NCBI GenBank assembly: GCA_905221605.1
Contig: CAJNDS010002634.1
Location: 1,027,546 to 1,091,545, forward strand
Source of the DNA: Symbiodinium natans
Taxonomy: Eukaryota; Sar; Dinophyceae; Suessiales; Symbiodiniaceae
Direction of reading: 5' to 3'
DNA length: 64,000 bases
The notes beneath the pieces were generated by a model that ran no database searches, was not told the origin of the DNA, and was given only the letters and a program-made list of their open reading frames with translations. Below are positions 53,111-63,884 of the stretch, piece by piece. Position numbers and translations under genes: made by a program. Numbering within the stretch: the stretch's first letter is position 1; the number at the start of each line of letters is the position of its first letter.

Positions 53111-54590
53111 GCCGCTTTTAGGGGTTCAGGGGTTTTGGGGTTTGTTTTTTTTTGTTCAGGTTTTAGGGTTGGGTTTCGGGTTTGGGGTTCAGGGGTTTAA
53201 GGTTTCGGGTTTCAGGTCTTCTCAGACCTTAACCTGGAATGGTGTTGAGGTTTACAAAATTTAGCGCTAAGGGCTTGGCCTCTAAGGGCTTAAGGTGCTT
53301 CAGGCAGGCCCTTGGGGGTAATTATTTCTATTTATTTTTCTTTCGGCTAAAGAGGATCTTCGTCAGGAATATTTTTTCCGAGGGTGAGGTTCGCCTCCAT
53401 AATATCTTTGTGGTGCTTTCCTGTAACTTTAGATCCTTAGCCTTTTTGGGTTTATTGGGTTTCTTAATAAGGCACCTAAAAATTTAATTCATAGCTACCC
53501 TTCTGAGTGCAGCCAAGTTCAGGTTAGGAACCTTTGCGAGGCTGATGCATGAGGTGTGGGTCTAAGTGGGTTTGGGGCTCTGGTTGCTAGACCCCAAAAT
53601 CCTAACCCTAAAATCCTAAACCCAGCAACCGTATACAAGGTGACGTAGAGCAGAAGCACCAGCTGATAAGCGTGAAGAATCAGTCTGGCCTTCTGAACAG
53701 CACGGGGTCTCAACCGTAGGCCTGCAATTCACATTCTAGAAGTTTCTAGAAGGGCATTCGGCTGCTTGGGACCCTTAAACCGTAAAACCTGAACCACAGG
53801 CCTTGTTATACACGGTCCCATTGCAGGTTGTCTGCTACAGTAAAAATTCCTTACGACCGGGACCCCGAAAAAGAAGGGGCAAGATTTGTAGATCAGCTCC
53901 GCAGGAGCTGTACCCCAAGAAACCCTCCGAAATCCGAACACCACGCCCGGGAATCCTAGCCTCCTAGCCTAAGGTAGAACCCATAATCGTAAACCCTATA
54001 GACCCTGAGGGTTTTGAGCATGGAAGGCGCAAGACATGGCCATTCTTACGGCAGCTAAGCGCCCGGCCGTGGGAGGCGGCCCTTCTCCCCAGGACAGGCT
54101 CCTGGCTCAAAAAATGTTCTTAGGGGTTAGGGTTTAGGGTTTAGGGTTTAGGGTTTAGGGTTTAGAGCAACCGGGCGAGAACCTGAAAGCCTGATGCAAA
54201 AAATGGGCTTTAGGGCAATAAGGAAGTCCAGGCAAGAGTAGCCAGCGGGCCTGTCGGAGGCTTTTCTGTATGTAGGGTTTGGAGTTGAAGGCTACGTAGG
54301 CCCTTGACACACTTGGAGTTTCCCTTACTGGGTTCAAGAGGATCATATTCAGGAATACCCTAGAACCCTAAAACCCCTAAACCCTCATATTCAGGAAGTT
54401 GAATATTTGTCAGAGGGTTTCAAGGGCCATCCCAGAAGGCTTCACTGTCTGCGGTTAGGCGAACAGATGTTAGCAGCGTGTAGAGGGTTTGGGCTTTCGA
54501 GGTTCTGGTTAGATATTGAAACGGCTCAACTGATTAGACAGCTGACGAGGCTGAAGACCTGTCATGATGTTGGCTAAGCTTAAACCATGA
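53111..54590. other. Noncoding, repeats
   Basis: Heptamers near 53140-53210, the family J copy (53403-53480), a TTTAGGG array (about 54125-54165) and otherwise unremarkable sequence. The AKR C-terminus may lie here unrecognised. Confidence 0.5.
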
Positions 54591-55079
54591 ATGCCATATG
54601 CCGCGGGAACGGCGAAGGAGCTGGACGTTCCTCAAGAGATACATGTTCTTTTCGGCCTTATGTTCCCTGCGGGGTGAGTGCAAAAGCTGTTCCCATCCAG
54701 CCTCAAGCTGGACGAGCTTTTTGTTGTTTACAGACGGTAGCGATGCATGCGAAGGAGGCGAATCAGGTACAAAAGGGGTCGGAATAATTACGACTCCCTT
54801 AGGGTCCCTTTGTAACTATACTATAGTGCCCCCCCAAACCCTATTCTAATTTTTCAGGCCCCTATAGTACAGTTGCGAAAACAAAGTCTGGTGGTGAAGC
54901 GGGTGGGCCCCATGACCGGCAAGGCTTTCCAGGGCACCCGCAAGAAAAAGAAAAGGTTGGGACGTTCCCCTTATTACTAGCAGCCCTTAATCGGGATCAC
55001 AGTAGGGGGGGTACGATAATCCCTACATATTTCGGAGGACAGCGGCGACTGCGGAATCCTGGAAGAAGAGGCCAGCGAG
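54591..55079 (+). CDS. Unrecognised exon-like segments
   Basis: 54591-54673 opens with ATG (MPYAAGTAKELDVPQEIHVL then FGLMFPA) and ends at a canonical GTGAGT donor. About 54887-54955 reads LVVKRVGPMTGKAFQGTRKK. 55038-55079 (DSGDCGILEEEASE) has a GAG|G acceptor and is followed by CT. A one-armed family A element (54957-55030) lies between the last two. I do not recognise the protein. Confidence 0.35.
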
Positions 55080-55144
55080 CTTTTGCTAGTTGTCTTTGTG
55101 TTGTTCCTGCATCTAGATGCTTCTTTCGGCAGTTTTTGAAGTTT

Positions 55145-55258
55145 ACAGTAGGTAGCCTTCAACCTTTTGTGGGATGTTTAGGGAATATATAATCCGGCCA
55201 TAAAATTCAAAGTTTATAGGTTAACCTTTTGGCCCACGGTACTCAGCAACTAGGTCCA
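55145..55258. repeat. Dispersed element, family I
   Basis: GTAGGTAGCCTTCAACCTTT at the left and TTAACCTTTTGGCCCACGGT with CTCAGCAACTAGG at the right. The second copy at 58503-58597 shares all these blocks. Confidence 0.75.
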
Positions 55259-56338
55259 GGCTGAGGGTTTGAGAGTTTCAAACGGATTTAGATGGAGGGC
55301 GCTTGAGGTTCTGGATTGTCGGCGTGGTTGCTCAGGTCTCTTTGCCCACGGGATCCATGTACCAGTTGTCATGTGCCAATTTCGCGGATTCTTAGACCTA
55401 ACCGGGCGTATTTTTCTGGGAGGCCCCAAGTATATTCTCTGTAAACGTACTTTGCAAAAAACTCCTAGTAAGAAAGCGTCTGCAAACCTGGAAAGGCCAA
55501 TGCAAAAGTGAAGCCTGCAACTTTGACCTGTTGTGCTGCATGGCTCATGAAAGAGAAACCGGAGACCAGTGAGGAGTCATCGTTGAATCGTTGGGATCCT
55601 CTTGGCCAATCGAAGCCTCAACCTACCAGCGTCTCAGGAGAAAGTGATGGTCGTCTGAGTGATCTCACACCCTTGAGTGCATTGCACCGTGTGGCTTTAG
55701 AGGGCTTATTGTGTAGACAGCAGCTCGGGTCACGGACCTTCGTGACTCCTCACAGGGTATGTAGGCTTGAGCATATGTTTTAGTTGTTCTTACCCCTAAC
55801 GCCTATTAAGCCCCTTTGCATCCCCAGGCGGCCACTCAACCAGACTGTTTAGCTGCCCCCCTAAACTGTCATGCCAACAACTGAGCCTGCTGTCCCCTTG
55901 GGACTTCTCAGTTCATGGCGCTCATTCACCCCCCCCAAATGCCCAATAGCTCCCAAATCCCTCCCCCCGTCTCCTGCAACGCGTCCGCTGCATCTCGCGC
56001 ATTTGGTGCCAGACGAAGGTGGACAAAAAGAGGTTGAACTGGGGTAATCATCTGTACGGCTCGAACCGTTCATGCAGAATTCAGAGTTAACGCCTAGGCA
56101 GGGGTGGTTCTTCTTGTTTTTGGTTTCGTTATATCTAGCATGTAAGACAAAGTACACTCGTATACTCCCTTTAGGTAATCCCATCTGACCCTTCCACCAC
56201 CCCCCCTCCCCTCTCCCTGCCTCCGAAATAAAAGCCAAGGTGTTCCCCCTCCCCCTCAACACAACAACAAGCTAAAGGCAACATTGAATTCGAAACCCCA
56301 AAGCAGGTCCCAGCCCTCAAAGTCCTTTGCATGTCCCA

Positions 56339-56490
56339 CTTGGAGGTTCATGGTTCAAAACAGCCCAAATCATTACTGCAATTACTTCTCACCCAATGAG
56401 AACCACATTAGGGCACTTGAGGGGCTTCTGAGTCATTAAGTGGGTGATAAGTGAAGTTATAATTGGGTTCGAAGTACCATGAACCTTTAC
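56339..56490. repeat. Short inverted-repeat element, family B
   Basis: Left CTTGGAGGTTCATGGTTCAA, right GAAGTACCATGAACCTTTAC, with ACCCAATGAGAACCACATTA inside. Confidence 0.85.
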
Positions 56491-56921
56491 GTGGTTTACT
56501 AGTACAGTTATAGTTGGGTTTCAGGACGGGCTCTTATATACCCTCTAACCCTGTAAAAAGTTAAGGCCCTTTATAGGTTTGATTATGGGGACTTTCGGGC
56601 CGAATAGCCCATCCTGGTTACTAAGTACCATGACCCTCCAAGCACCTTCAACAACGATCTCCCTCGAGGAGCAGAGAGCCGCGGCCGCAGCGCGGTCCCC
56701 GCGCTCCCCGGTGGCGAAGGGAAGGGTTTAGGGTTTAGGGTTTAGTAGGGTTTAGGGTTTAGGGTTAGGGTCTAGGGCTTAAGGTTTAGGGCTTAGGGCT
56801 TCGGGCTTAGGGCTAAAGACTCCAGCTTGCCGGCATACGTCCAAAGCCCGTGCTCAAAAAGGCTTAGGGCATAGGGCTTAGCGCTTAGGGCTTAGGGTTT
56901 AGGTTTTAGGGTTGGGATTTT

Positions 56922-57019
56922 CTCCTTATACTAACAGCCCCTTAATCGGGATTTTAATAATTAGGGGGGGCCCGATCATCCCTATTAAGGACTGTTACTA
57001 TAAGGGGGAACATCCCAAG
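56922..57019. repeat. Short inverted-repeat element, family A
   Basis: Left TTGGGATTTTCTCCTTATAC, right TATAAGGGGGAACATCCCAAG. A second related copy lies at 57734-57833. Confidence 0.88.
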
Positions 57020-58645
57020 CTAGACGGTGCTTGCGGCTTCAGAAATTAGGGGCTTCAAGGCCAGCAGCAGGGGGGTGGGGGTGTTGGGGTTTAAGAAGGA
57101 ATCGCCTTAGGGGGATGCCAATACAAAGTCGCAGGCAAAAGCCCTAAGCCCTGAACCCTAAACCACTCGCTCAGGTCTCCCTGCTTCGCAGATAGGAGGG
57201 ATTCTCTCCGCCAAGTTGTGCGCCCAAAGGTGTGCAGCCGGGTATTGATTTCGAAGGGCCACGGCTTGCCTGAAGCTCCCAACCACCACGCCAGCCTCAA
57301 GCGGTATCGGGCTTAGGGTTTAGGGTTGACAGTAACTGACGATTTGTTCCGGATCAGGGTCCCCCTTTTTAAACACACCTTATAGAAGGACTCGAACCCC
57401 CCCCCCCCCCCCCCCCCACTCCCACCTCAGGGGCCTTCTTCCGCAGCGCAGTCAATCTCTCTTCGCGCCCCGCGCAAGCGGGATGCCAAGCCCCGGGGGG
57501 TTTTCAGCACAGGACATTTGGGGGTTGACGAAAGTAGGGGGTACCTTTTTGGGGGTCCTTCTTATTCTGCGGCTTGGGGGTCTATAAGGGGGTAGCCGCA
57601 CGTAATTCCCAAGTAGGGATTTTGGAAAGGGGTTCTCAGGCTAAAGGCTCCAGGGGCGCAGGGTTTCGGGTCGATTTGCTGCCAGGCTTGGCCTTACATC
57701 GGGAATTCTGTGAGGAGGTGTTAGGGTTTCGAGTTGGGGTGTTCCCCCCTTATACTAACGGTCCTTAATGAGGATGATCATAGGGGGCACGGGAATCCCA
57801 AAAAGGACTCTTAGTACAAGGGGGAACATCTAGGGTTAAGGGTTTAGGGGTTTAGGGAGGGTGGCTGATGACAGCTGGCTGCCTTTGCTCAGAGTTCGGC
57901 GCACGGTTTGGGGGTTCCAGAGGATGACAACCCTAAACCCTAAACCCTAAACCCTAAAAACCCTAAACCCTAAACCCTAATCCTAGACCCTAAACCTAAA
58001 CCCATCAGTCAGTTCTTCAGCCCCTTACAATTGCTCCTCGAGGATAAGGCACTTCCCCACACGTCTTGAGCTGTTGGGGTTCAGCACCGGTTCGCAAAGG
58101 TGATGACCGAACTTTGATTTGCTTTTGTTTGTTTTTTTGTGTCGGCACAGTAGAAGAGCTCTCAAAGCAGACTCGTGCCGAGGTGCAAGGAGGTAAGGTG
58201 CCCAACGAACTATCTTCGAACAGGAAGGTACTGGACCCTCAACCCTGACAAGAGCCAGCCGAACCCTAAACCTTAAAACCTGATGCTAGCATGTCAGCTA
58301 GAAAATTGGCCACAAGTCCCTAAACCCCAGAAAGAGTCCGCGCCCTCAAGCCTAAACCCTCAACCCGAAACCCTATCATACAGCCCACTCCTCGGAGAGG
58401 TGATCGTTACCATGCACTGGGAGATGGGCCCCAGGTGGGCCCCTCCCGTGCCTTGTGCTCGTGGGCGTAAGGTTTTTCATTTTTAACTGAGCCTTAGGGT
58501 CTGAGTAGGTAACCTTTAACCTTTTGGGGTATATAGAATCCTACCAGAATTGCAAGGTTAGCCTTTTTTTGGGCCCAGGGTACTCGGCAACTAGGGAACT
58601 GATTCCTCAGGTTTGCCGGATGCAGGCTGTGCCGTAACCCTGAGA

Positions 58646-58723
58646 CTCGGCCCTAGGGTTTAGGGGTTTAGGGTTTAGGGTTTAGGGTTCAGGGTTTAGG
58701 GTTTAGGGTTTAGGGTTTAGGGC
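58646..58723 (+). repeat. TTTAGGG array
   Basis: About ten units with one TTCAGGG; another array is at 58846-58904. Confidence 0.95.
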
Positions 58724-59540
58724 TACACTCCAAATACCCGAATTCCTGATAAACGCTGAGCTCCGTTTCCCGGGTTCCCCGCTAACAACCCGCTAGGCCC
58801 AACCCAACGTTGCCGCTGCAGCGCCTACATGCTGAGGGTCCAGGGTTTAGGGTTTAGGGTTTAGGGTTTAGAGTTCAGGGTTTAGGGTTTAGGGTTTAGG
58901 GTTTGTGGGGTTCAGAATCCTAAGCCTTAAATCGCAATGGAGCTTAGACCAGACATAACCTCTGAATTCTGGGACTCTGGGAGCCTTCCGAGCATTTGTC
59001 TTTGCTGAGGCCCAGTGCTTGTCTCCGCTACATTTGACATGCTTCCGTTTCGTGCAGAACGCGTTTGCTACACATAGCGGATGCCTCAAGGCAAGACACC
59101 TCCCAGTACCATCCCAGCCGTGACGAGAGCTTCGCAGAACGCCGGTATGTGTGCATACAAGCATAGATTCAGCAAGAGATAGAGATATGGGTTGTTAAAG
59201 TTGTTAAGAGTGATTTCTAAACCCTAAACCCTAAACCCTATAAACTCTAAACCCTAAGCCCTAAAAGAAGCAACATAGGTTAACGACTCCTTTAGCCAGC
59301 CGTTTCACGCTGCTAGAGTCTGCTAGAGCCATGTCTGCGAAGGAAGTCGACCCCCGGAAGATCAAAAAGACACCAGATTGATGAGCTGGGGTTTAGGGTT
59401 TAGGGTTTGGGGTTTAGGGTTTAGGGTTTAGGGTTTAGGGTTCCGAAACTTAGGCCAAAAGGCAGAAGAGGGCAACCCGAAGTCTGAGCTTCACAGAGGG
59501 GCCCTGAACAGCTGGAAGAGGGCTGTGGGGGATTGCAAAA

Positions 59541-59650
59541 CCCACAGGGTCCATTTGTAGTACCATTATGGATTTAGGTACCCCAAAACCCTATTTAGTA
59601 TGGTTTTTGGTACTTAATGCCATAATAGTACTACAAATGGACCCTCTGGG
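59541..59650. repeat. Near-perfect 110-bp palindromic element, family H
   Basis: CCCACAGGGTCCATTTGTAG and CTACAAATGGACCCTCTGGG are ends of a 31-bp terminal inverted repeat with two mismatches, enclosing ACCCCAAAACC / GGTTTTTGGTAC inner arms. Confidence 0.92.
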
Positions 59651-59830
59651 AAAGTCTTACCCCGATGTATTTTGTGCGCCCGCGAAGCTATGGGCTGCTT
59701 TTTGTGGACGTTTGTTTTGGGACTGTAGTCCGCAGTGGTTGAGCGAACTTATGCCTTCGCCTTGCTACACATCTTCCCAGAAGTTCATAATAGTTACTCT
59801 TATACCTGAACATGAGTCTCCTAAGCCCTA

Positions 59831-59922
59831 CTTGGTAGCCCGGTGCTGCCCTTGTTGCCCCCCTTTTTTTGGCTTGCAAAGCGTTGGGGGTACCCTTATT
59901 ATATGGGTACTGGGCCACCAAG
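59831..59922. repeat. Short inverted-repeat element, family E
   Basis: Left CTTGGTAGCCCGGTGCTGCC, right GGGTACTGGGCCACCAAG. It is followed within 20 bases by CCCTAAA heptamers and a candidate exon. Confidence 0.85.
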
Positions 59923-59959
59923 CTCAGTTTATAAACCCTAAACCCTAAACCCCAGCAAA

Positions 59960-60404
59960 GGAATGCGGACAGCAAGTTCATCGAGGCCCTCTCAGATGTG
60001 CCGGTGGAGGGATCCAATGAGGCCTCTCGGGTCGCCATTTGAAACGGGGGTTCAGGATTTAGGGTTTAGGGTTGTGTGTGTCTGTGTGTGTCCAAGAGTT
60101 CGGGCTTGCAACCTTAAACACTTACAAACTCTAAATAAGCCCTAAGAGTTTTTTGGGCCCTTTTCAAAAACCCCCAAAAAAACCTCAGCCCTAAGAGTTT
60201 AGAACCCTTACATACCCTAAAACCCCCAAGAAGAAACCTAAGCCCCTAAGAGGTTTTTGGACCCTGTTTCACCGCGAGCTCTGCCCCAGGCTGTGTACTT
60301 TGTCCTGCGCGGCCTCGGGATGAAGGCTGTGGTCTTGGCTCGTTGGGCTTCGGATATACAAGTTGTGCTTTTAAGGCGAATATGTCTATGTGTGTATGTA
60401 TGTG

Positions 60405-60436
<32 letters not shown>

Positions 60437-60555
60437 TTTATTTATTTTTTCTTTATTTATTTATTTTTTATGTTTTTACATTATTATTATATATATATAT
60501 ATATATGTGTGTGTGTATCTACATCTATGTAAATATATTCGTGTATAAATAAATA

Positions 60556-60590
<35 letters not shown>

Positions 60591-62557
60591 CTTCAGAATA
60601 CATGCAATAATGTTGCAAATAGCAGAATCCTGAGATATACATGAAGAAATACAACCTTAGCGTATTAGAATTAAGATAAGATGTATGTATGCACTCATGT
60701 AGAAAATCTGCAAAAGCTGGGCTGCTTTTGTCCGAAGCAACCGGAGCTCAACAGATGGGTTAGCCAGGCCGGTCGCAAAAAGAGCCCTAAACCCTAAACC
60801 CTAAACCCTAAACCCTCGAAAGCCTGCTGGAAGGCCTTCGAGGGTCCTGGAGATCTGCCGCGGATTGAGATCCTCAGCTTATCGACCTAGCCATGCCATT
60901 TTCCAATGACGCGACACGATTAGGTACCCGAACGAATCGAACAACAATTAGGTGTCTAGGCAGGACCCACCTTTCTTCTAGTGCTAAAGGGAATAATCAG
61001 CACTAAGGCAGCACTAAGCCATTCAACAACAAGGTCTTCTCCTTTTTTCAACCCTATAGGTTCCCGGGCAACCTCCCTTACAGGTCTCATACAAAAACTG
61101 TAGTCTCCTTGGGAATTATGTGTCTTGTTGGTGGCATCATGGGATTCTACTTCGGACCCCTAAGGTTGCACCCTTGGGTTTGGGGACCCTTTTTCTAGAT
61201 CCTCTAAGGCAATATAAGGGCCATACTCGGAGTGCATTGAGCTTAGCACTCCGAGTATGACTCCCTTAGAAACCCCAAGGGAATACTGACAGTTTCTTTT
61301 GGGATGATTCGTGCTGGGATTCCCTTTGGGAACGCTTTAGGGGTATGGGATGAGGATGTTCCAACTTTCTGGAGTTCACTGTAAAAACAAGAAAGCCTAA
61401 ACCCTAAATCCTAAACCCTAAACCCTGAACCCTAAATCCGAAATGAGGATCATGGCAGCCCAACACCCGAAGCTCTTTGCCGCACTGCGACGGCTGGGCC
61501 TGCGCCACATTCGGGAGCCTGGGCTTAGGGTTTAGGGTTTAGGGTTTAGGGTTTAGGGTTTAGGGTTTAGGGTTTAGGGTTTAGGGTTTAGGGTTTAGGG
61601 ACTTCTCCTCCGTTTCGGAGGTTTGTAGGAGTTGAAGGATTAGAGGTCAGGGGTTGAGGGGGTTGGGATATCTTTATGTTAGGGCTGGGCAATCTTTATG
61701 TTGAGGTTAGAGCGGGCTCTCTCAATCAGCTTCATGGCAGCGTCCGCATGTAATATACTTTGGATGTTCATAATTTGTGGGGCACTTTGGGTCCGCGAAG
61801 GGTGGCTGCCGATTGCCTTCGGCGAGCGTGCTTAGTGACCACTCTTCTGGAGTGTGGGAAAGCTCCTTGTTTGGTGGGTCGATTGAGTGCTTCGTGGCAA
61901 CACGAGCCCTACAACCTTGAACCCCAATCAATGCTACAGTAATATACCAATGCAAAAGTCTAGCAACAAAACCACGGAACAACATAATCTACGCTCATAC
62001 AACGTAACAACATACACAGATCATGCTATAGGCAGCAAGTCAAAAATATATATATATATATATACTCAGAGAGAGAGAAGCACATGGTAGTATGCAATAA
62101 GATACTCTCACAACATCACAGTATAGCAATATGGACATAAACAAAAAACTAAACCCTTAAACCCTTAAACCCTTAGACCCTTAGACCCTTAGACCCTTAG
62201 ACCCTTAGACCCTTAGACCCTTAGACCCTTAGACCCTTAAACCCTGAAACCCTGAAACCCTGAAACCCTAAACCCTTAAACCCTTATAAACCCTTAAACC
62301 CTTGAACCCTTGAACCCTTCAACCCTTCAACCCTTAAACCCTAAAACCCTTAAACCCTTGAAAACCCTGAAACCCCCAAACCCTTAAACCCCGAAACCCT
62401 TAAACCCCTAAACCCTAAAACCCCAAAACCCTTAAGCCCCTAAACCCTAAAAAACAAAAGTCTGAAGGACCGGATCATCCTGGAGCCTCGGGGAGATGAT
62501 GGCCCCAACCTCTTCGACACCACGGCGAGTCGGGGAAAGTTTGCCAGCGACTGGGAG
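59960..62557 (+). CDS. Unrecognised split gene, five candidate exons
   Basis: The exons carry the splice signature of the recognised genes. They are about 59960-60035 (NADSKFIEALSDVPVEGSNE then ASR; AAG|G acceptor, GT donor), 60290-60325 (AVYFVLRGLGMK; CAG|G, GC donor), 60834 to about 60878 (AFEGPGDLPRIEILS; AAG|G), 61448-61513 (IMAAQHPKLFAALRRLGLRH then IR; GAG|G, GA donor) and 62468 to about 62557 (DRIILEPRGDDGPNLFDTTA then SRGKFASDWE; AAG|G). The first three join in phase 0 (EASR-AVYFVLRGLGMK-AFEGPGDL). I do not recognise the family. Weaker candidates upstream (56646-56730, 57430-57498, near 58397) may belong to the same gene. Confidence 0.45.
60405..60600. repeat. AT-rich dinucleotide and TTTA tract
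   Basis: Alternating TA runs broken by TTTATTTA repeats, about 190 bp, in a presumed intron. Confidence 0.95.
61061..61340. repeat. Long imperfect inverted repeat with a perfect central hairpin
   Basis: The centre, CATACTCGGAGTGC / GCACTCCGAGTATG at 61222-61259, is a perfect 14-bp stem around a 10-nt loop. Outer arms pair AACTGTAGTCTCCTTGGGAA with CCAAGGGAATACTGACAGTT and GTTCCCGGG with CCCTTTGGGAAC. Probably a larger non-autonomous element. Confidence 0.75.
61527..61600 (+). repeat. TTTAGGG array, about ten units
   Basis: Perfect heptamers starting 14 bases after the fourth candidate exon of the unrecognised gene. Confidence 0.97.
62150..62450 (-). repeat. CCCTTAGA / CCCTTAAA octamer array
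   Basis: About 35 units of 8 bp, first CCCTTAAA, then eight or nine identical CCCTTAGA, then mixed CCCTGAAA, CCCTTGAA and CCCTTCAA. An extra T turns the heptamer into an octamer throughout. Confidence 0.95.
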
Positions 62558-63159
62558 AGCACTTCGTTAAGGGGTTTAGGGGTAAGTTAGGGGTATTTAG
62601 GGTTTAGGGTTTAGGGTTGATAGGGGTTTAGGTTTTAGGGGTTTAGGGGCATTGGGCGTTAAGGTGCTTTCGCGCCGCCCTCAGAAGGACAGCACTTCGC
62701 ACGACAGTCGGAGTGGGGTGCAGGCTTCTGGGGTTTAGGGAGGACACTTGCGCAACAAAGCCAGGGTGAAGAGTAGAGTGTACCAAGTTTAAGGTTTAGG
62801 GTATAGGGTTAGGGTCTTCGGTTTGGGGTTTAGGGTTTAGGGTGTAGGGTTTAGGGTTTAGGGTTTAGGGTTTAGGGTTTAGAGTGTTTCTTCTGGGCTT
62901 CCTTGTAGGGTTTATGGCGGATCAGGAGTTCCGGCTCACACCCGGCCGGGACATGTTGTCAGGAACCCTGAACCCCAAAACCTTAAGCCCAACAGCCCTA
63001 AACCTAAAACCCTAAATCCAAAACCCTCCCAAAAACAGCAAAAACCCAAAAAACAATGAGACCCCAAAGAGCCTAGACCCGAAGCCCTATAAACCCTATC
63101 CTGGGGTACAGTTGCCGCAGTGCCGCACGCCGGGCCCTGTTTTCTAAGGGAAGTTTCCT

Positions 63160-63345
63160 GGGCCCCGAATATATGGTCCCTTACCTTCTTCAGAGGGTTC
63201 TGAAGTATAGGCCCCCTTGGCTCTCATAAGTTCTATAAGAGTTATTTATATAGGTTGACTGCCCTTGATATGGTCCCTTACCTTGTTCAGAGGGTTCTGA
63301 AGTATGGGCCCTTCGCTTTTGTAGGCTCTATAAGGGGTATGTAGG
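63160..63345 (+). repeat. Two-copy direct repeat, about 110-bp period
   Basis: ATATGGTCCCTTACCTTCTT with AGAGGGTTCTGAAGTATAGG recurs as ATATGGTCCCTTACCTTGTT with AGAGGGTTCTGAAGTATGGG. Confidence 0.9.
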
Positions 63346-63438
63346 CGGACTATTGGAGAGTACGAGTCGGGAGGCCCCACTTAGACCCTGATGAAACCCT
63401 AATCCCCCTTCTGTCTCCAGCTTGAGGTTGGGAGAATG

Positions 63439-63569
63439 TTACGAGGAGGGGCCCCCTAGTTATAAGTAGAGTTATAAGAACCCTAAATTGGGTTATAAGG
63501 TTCCTAAATTATAGGAAGGTTATAAGTCCCTTAACTACAGTTAGTATAGTAAGGGGCCCCTCCTTGTAG
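63439..63569. repeat. Short inverted-repeat element, family F
   Basis: Left TTACGAGGAGGGGCCCCCTA, right AAGGGGCCCCTCCTTGTA, with inner TTATAAG repeats and TACAGTTAGTATAGT. It is longer than the copy at 44809 because of an inner duplication. Confidence 0.9.
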
Positions 63570-63884
63570 AGCTGAGGCTCAGGCTCCAAGTTCTCATCGA
63601 GCTGTCCAGATCTCCGCCCCGTGCTCGAGCTACCGGGCAGCTCAGGGGTGGGTTGAAGCTTGCTGGGGCTTCTGGCGAGTTTGGAGGTGTTAGGGCTCCG
63701 TTTCAACACTGCAAGGGGGCAGGAGGGTTGTGAGCATCTCTTGTTTGTGCTGAAATGCAAGCTCCACACCTCAACCCGCAACCCCAGTCTTGGAGTCTGC
63801 AGAGTCCTTCTATACCTTGTTGTTCTATACTCTGCAGTATAGACCTGCAGGGGTCCAAGGCCAATGGCCAAGACTAGGTCCCAG

